This document shows, one piece after another, positions 60,965 through 64,000 of a stretch of 64,000 nt of DNA. Below the pieces are notes generated by a model. It ran no database searches. It worked only from the letters and a program-made list of their open reading frames with translations, and had not been told where the DNA came from. Position numbers and translations under genes: made by a program. Source of the DNA: Streptomyces sp. DvalAA-43 (GTDB taxonomy: Bacteria; Actinomycetota; Actinomycetes; Streptomycetales; Streptomycetaceae); the NCBI RefSeq assembly GCF_900091725.1, contig NZ_FMBW01000052.1, positions 1 to 64,000 of the forward strand. The letters are read 5' to 3'. Every line of letters begins with the position of its first letter. The stretch's first letter is position 1.

Positions 60965-61837
60965 TCAGACGTCCCTGCGGTCCAGCGTGACGAACGCGCA
61001 GATCATGGCCACGGCCGTGGTGCCGAGCATGATCCACAACGGGTCCCAGCCGGACGGTCCCGATTCGGCGACCGAGGTGGAGTAGAAGGCGCTGAGCTGG
61101 CTGGGGATCGAGTACTGGAAGAGCGCCAGCCGCAGGCCGGCGAGCGAGTCCGTGAACATGAACATGGCCAGCACCAGCGGCAGCAGCACCACCCCGATCA
61201 TGATCGTGATCGCGCCGGCGGAGTGCCGGATGAGAGCGCCGACCGAGAGGGAGAGCAGGCCCAGCGTCGCGATGTAGAGACCGACCCCGACCGTCGCCTG
61301 CAGCCACTCGCCGCCGCTGGGCGCCGCGCCGTCGATCATCGCCGTCTGCAACGCCGCGACCAGCGCGGTCGTCACGGTCGTGATCACGAAGGTGAGCAGG
61401 AAGAAGACGATCGCCTTCGCGCCCAGCACCCGGGCACGGCTGGGGCAGGCGGTCAGCGTCGTACGGGCCATGCCCGTGCCGTACTCCGACGCGATGGTCA
61501 TCACGCCGAGCGTGATCACACAGATCGAGCCCAGCAGCACCCCGAAGAAGCCGAGGCTGAGCACCGGCGTCGAGCCGAGGTCGGAATCGACGGTGTTGAC
61601 CGCGAGCGCGGCCAGCAGCCCGATTCCGATCAGCAGCACGATCATGACGCCGAGCGTCCACATCGTGGAGCGCACCGAACGGATCTTGGTCCATTCGGAG
61701 GCGATCGCATCGCCGAGGGTGGCCCGGCGCACCGGGATCGGCGAGGTGTACGGACCGGCCGGTGCGGTCTGCGGGCTGTGCTGCGGGGCCGGGGCCTGCC
61801 GTTGGGACGGCGCCTGCGGGGTCGGCGGCGTTGTCAT
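60965..61837 (-). CDS. ABC-2 type permease
   Basis: A 290-aa membrane protein with a Pro/Gln-rich cytoplasmic start and six membrane segments (from about 65), including SEWTKIRSVRSTMWTL and IASEYGTGMARTTLTACPSR, typical of ABC-2 permeases of the NosY/YhaP kind. The ATG overlaps the ATPase stop by 4 bp. Confidence 0.92.
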   Translation of the reverse strand: MTTPPTPQAPSQRQAPAPQHSPQTAPAGPYTSPIPVRRATLGDAIASEWTKIRSVRSTMWTLGVMIVLLIGIGLLAALAVNTVDSDLGSTPVLSLGFFGVLLGSICVITLGVMTIASEYGTGMARTTLTACPSRARVLGAKAIVFFLLTFVITTVTTALVAALQTAMIDGAAPSGGEWLQATVGVGLYIATLGLLSLSVGALIRHSAGAITIMIGVVLLPLVLAMFMFTDSLAGLRLALFQYSIPSQLSAFYSTSVAESGPSGWDPLWIMLGTTAVAMICAFVTLDRRDV

Positions 61838-62961
61838 CGGGCGTCCTCGCTGGTGTCGCGCTCGGTCGGGTCTGCGGTGGCCGCGGCGGGCTCGGCCGGT
61901 GCGGTCGCGTACGGGTTCTGTCCGGGGGGCGGCGGGGCGTACCAGTTCTGCTGCGGCGCCTCCAGGACCTGAGGCTGCGGCGCCCCGTGGTCCGGCTGCC
62001 CGTACCCGTGGCCCACCGGCTGCTGGAGCCCCGCCTTCTGGTCCGCCGTCGAGCGGTAGTCCACGGCGCCCTGGGTCATCCGCATGTACGCCTCCTCCAG
62101 CGAGGCCTGGTGCGGCGAGAGCTCCCACAGCCGGACGTCCGCCTCGTGTGCCACATCGCTGATCCTCGGCAGCGGCAGCCCGGTGATCCGCAGCGCCCCG
62201 TCCGGCTCGGACATGACCTGTCCGCCCGCCTCGGTGAGCGAGGCGGTCAGCTTCTCGCGCCGCTCCGGGACGCCCTCGGCGACCCGGACCCGGGCGAAGT
62301 CGGCGGAGTTGGCCGAGATGAAGTCCTTGACGTTCATGTCGGCGAGCAGCTGCCCCCGGCCGATCACGATCAGATGCTCGGCGGTCAGCGCCATCTCGCT
62401 CATCAGATGGCTGGAGACGAAGACCGTACGGCCCTCGGACGCCAGCATCTTCATCAGATTGCGGACCCAGAGGATGCCCTCGGGGTCCAGACCGTTGACC
62501 GGTTCGTCGAAGAGCAGCACCTGGGGGTCGCCGAGCAGCGCCGCCGCGATCCCGAGCCGCTGGCCCATGCCCAGCGAGAAGCCCTTGGACCGCTGCCGCG
62601 CGACGTCCTGGAGACCGACGACCCCGAGCACCTCGTCGACCCGGGCGGCCGGGATGCCGGCGAGCTGGGCGAGCGAGAGGAGGTGATTACGGGCGCTGCG
62701 CCCGCCGTGCACCGCCTTCGCGTCCAGCAGCGCACCCACCTGGCGCGGCGCGTTCGGCAGACTGCGGAAGGGATGGCCGCCGATCGTCACATGACCGGAG
62801 GTCGGCTGGTCCAGGCCCAGGATCATGCGCATGGTGGTGGACTTGCCCGACCCGTTGGGACCCAGGAACCCGGTGACGGTGCCCGGCCGCACCTGGAACG
62901 AAAGGTTGTACACGGCCGTCTTCGCGCCGTAGCGCTTTGTCAGGCCGACTGCCTCGATCAT
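61834..62961 (-). CDS. ABC transporter ATPase
   Basis: A 375-aa ATPase. Walker A GPNGSGKSTT, signature FSLGMGQRLG, Walker B LLFDEPVNGLDP, switch VSSHLMSE. After residue 300 comes an unusual Pro/Gln/Tyr-rich tail of about 75 aa (QQNWYAPPPPGQNPYA). The downstream permease has a similar low-complexity start. Confidence 0.95.
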   Translation of the reverse strand: MIEAVGLTKRYGAKTAVYNLSFQVRPGTVTGFLGPNGSGKSTTMRMILGLDQPTSGHVTIGGHPFRSLPNAPRQVGALLDAKAVHGGRSARNHLLSLAQLAGIPAARVDEVLGVVGLQDVARQRSKGFSLGMGQRLGIAAALLGDPQVLLFDEPVNGLDPEGILWVRNLMKMLASEGRTVFVSSHLMSEMALTAEHLIVIGRGQLLADMNVKDFISANSADFARVRVAEGVPERREKLTASLTEAGGQVMSEPDGALRITGLPLPRISDVAHEADVRLWELSPHQASLEEAYMRMTQGAVDYRSTADQKAGLQQPVGHGYGQPDHGAPQPQVLEAPQQNWYAPPPPGQNPYATAPAEPAAATADPTERDTSEDAR

Positions 62962-63163
62962 GCTTCAGCCCCATCGACTCACATCTGTCGTCGGGGTCGG
63001 ACCGAGTGGCCGCACACCCCCGTAAGAGTTAGGAGGATATCCAGACCTTTACGGTTCCGGCCAAGCCGTTGCGGGGCGCGCCGCCCCCGGGTGGAGCGGA
63101 CGGGAAGCTTCCGCGCGGGCCGGGCGCGCCGCCGGACGGCCGCGCGCCCCTTGCCCTGCGCCG

Positions 63164-63943
63164 TCACGCGTCCCGCTTCTTGAGGACCAGATAGCCGCCG
63201 AGCAGTGCGGCCGCCACCCAGGCGAGCAGGATGCCCAGCCCTCCCCATGGCCCGTACGGAGCAGTGCCGCTGTTCATGGCGTCGGGGACCACCTGCATGA
63301 TCTTGGACCCGGCCTGGTCGGGGAAGTAGCGGGCGACCTTCTTCGCCCCCGGGACCGCCGACAGGATCTGGGAGACCAGGAAGAAGAACGGCATCAGGAT
63401 GCCCAGCGACAGCATGGAGCTGCGCAGCATCGTCGCCGCGCCCATGGAGAAGATCCCGATCAGCCCCATGTAGATGCCACCGCCGACGACCGCGCGCAGA
63501 ACATGCTCCGCGCCGATGTCCGTACGGTGGTCGCCGAGCAGGGCCTGGCCGAGGAAGAACGCGACGAAGCTGGTCACGATGCCGACCACCAGGGCCAGCA
63601 CACCGGCCACCGCGACCTTGCTGAACAGGAACGAACCGCGCTGGGGCACGGCGGCCAGCGAGGTGCGGATCATGCCGGAGCTGTACTCCGTACCGACCAC
63701 CAGCACCCCGAAGACGACCATGGCCAGCTGACCGAGGACCATGCCGGAGAAGCTGATGAAGGTCGGGTCGAAGGTGGCGCGCTGCGCCGGCGGGAGGTCG
63801 TCGAACTGGGAGTTCATCAGGGCGCAGAGCGCCGCGCCCATCGCGACGGTGACGACGAACGCGGAGATCAGCGTCCAGACGGTCGAGGAGACCGTACGGA
63901 TCTTGGTCCACTCGGAGGTCAGGACCGCGGGTACGGATGCCAT
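63164..63943 (-). CDS. ABC-2 type permease, paralogue
   Basis: A 259-aa protein with six membrane segments and the same SEWTKIRTVSSTVWTL and GTEYSSGMIRTSLAAVP motifs as the permease at 60965, so the two are paralogues. They may share the ATPase between them. ATG 63943 follows GGAGGT by 9 bases; the window ends 57 bp upstream, so an upstream partner cannot be excluded. Confidence 0.92.
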   Translation of the reverse strand: MASVPAVLTSEWTKIRTVSSTVWTLISAFVVTVAMGAALCALMNSQFDDLPPAQRATFDPTFISFSGMVLGQLAMVVFGVLVVGTEYSSGMIRTSLAAVPQRGSFLFSKVAVAGVLALVVGIVTSFVAFFLGQALLGDHRTDIGAEHVLRAVVGGGIYMGLIGIFSMGAATMLRSSMLSLGILMPFFFLVSQILSAVPGAKKVARYFPDQAGSKIMQVVPDAMNSGTAPYGPWGGLGILLAWVAAALLGGYLVLKKRDA

Positions 63944-64000
63944 CGTCGTCACACCTCCCGGCCGGTGCCGGCCGGGCCGCCCCCGGTCCGCTCGTTCCAC

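Overview
The window is a stretch of chromosome from a Streptomyces or very close relative. The evidence is very high GC with strong third-position GC bias, frequent GTG and TTG starts, weak or absent -35 boxes, Rho with a long Arg/Gly/Gln-rich insertion, Ku with a Lys/Ala-rich tail, NucS in place of MutS/MutL, and a chitinase promoter with the paired 12-bp direct repeats typical of the genus. From memory the gene order resembles S. coelicolor around SCO5301-SCO5394; that was not checked. Most of the window is conserved core, with short accessory islands.

Layout. 1-4 kb: a minus-strand cell-wall unit (FtsW/RodA-type flippase/polymerase, class B PBP, amidase). 4-6.3 kb: sensor kinase plus FG-GAP-like lipoprotein, no response regulator adjacent. 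6.3-9 kb: an eight-unit 15-bp repeat, a zinc-ribbon protein and a HEAT-repeat protein. 9.2-11.3 kb: divergent LigD-type polymerase and Ku (end joining). 11.4-15.9 kb: secreted sedolisin protease, large membrane protein, small acidic protein. 16-19.5 kb: an iron/siderophore-like island (MFS exporter, chimeric ABC ATPase with a lipoprotein signal and no Walker A, AraC/PchR-like regulator, iron-box-like site). 19.6-21.4 kb: tRNA-Arg(CCG), lone receiver protein, ArgS-like protein without a catalytic core. 21.5-26.6 kb: lysA, hom, thrC, thrB (lysine and threonine synthesis). 27-37.3 kb: rho, LCP ligase, rpmE, prfA, prmC, threonylcarbamoyl-AMP synthase, LMW-phosphatase-like protein with Ser at the catalytic Cys position, SHMT-like enzyme, WecA/TagO-like transferase. 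37.5-45.3 kb: complete atpIBEFHAGDC operon with a CRP-like palindrome upstream and hairpins inside. 45.4-50.6 kb: DUF2550 protein, chitinase C, LuxR-type two-component pair, membrane protein. 50.6-64 kb: PduO-type adenosyltransferase, TetR-controlled ABC exporter, 3-hydroxybutyryl-CoA dehydrogenase, STAS protein, P-loop membrane protein, nucS, a small conserved protein, LLM flavin oxidoreductase, a Cys/His protein and two ABC-2 modules.

The parts most worth a second look are the chimeric ATPase, the Cys-to-Ser phosphatase, the tRNA-Arg/receiver/ArgS-like neighbourhood, a recurring leaderless layout (TANNNT, 5-7 bases, start codon), and the structured RNAs and hairpin arrays. No CRISPR array, phage, insertion sequence or rRNA was seen.
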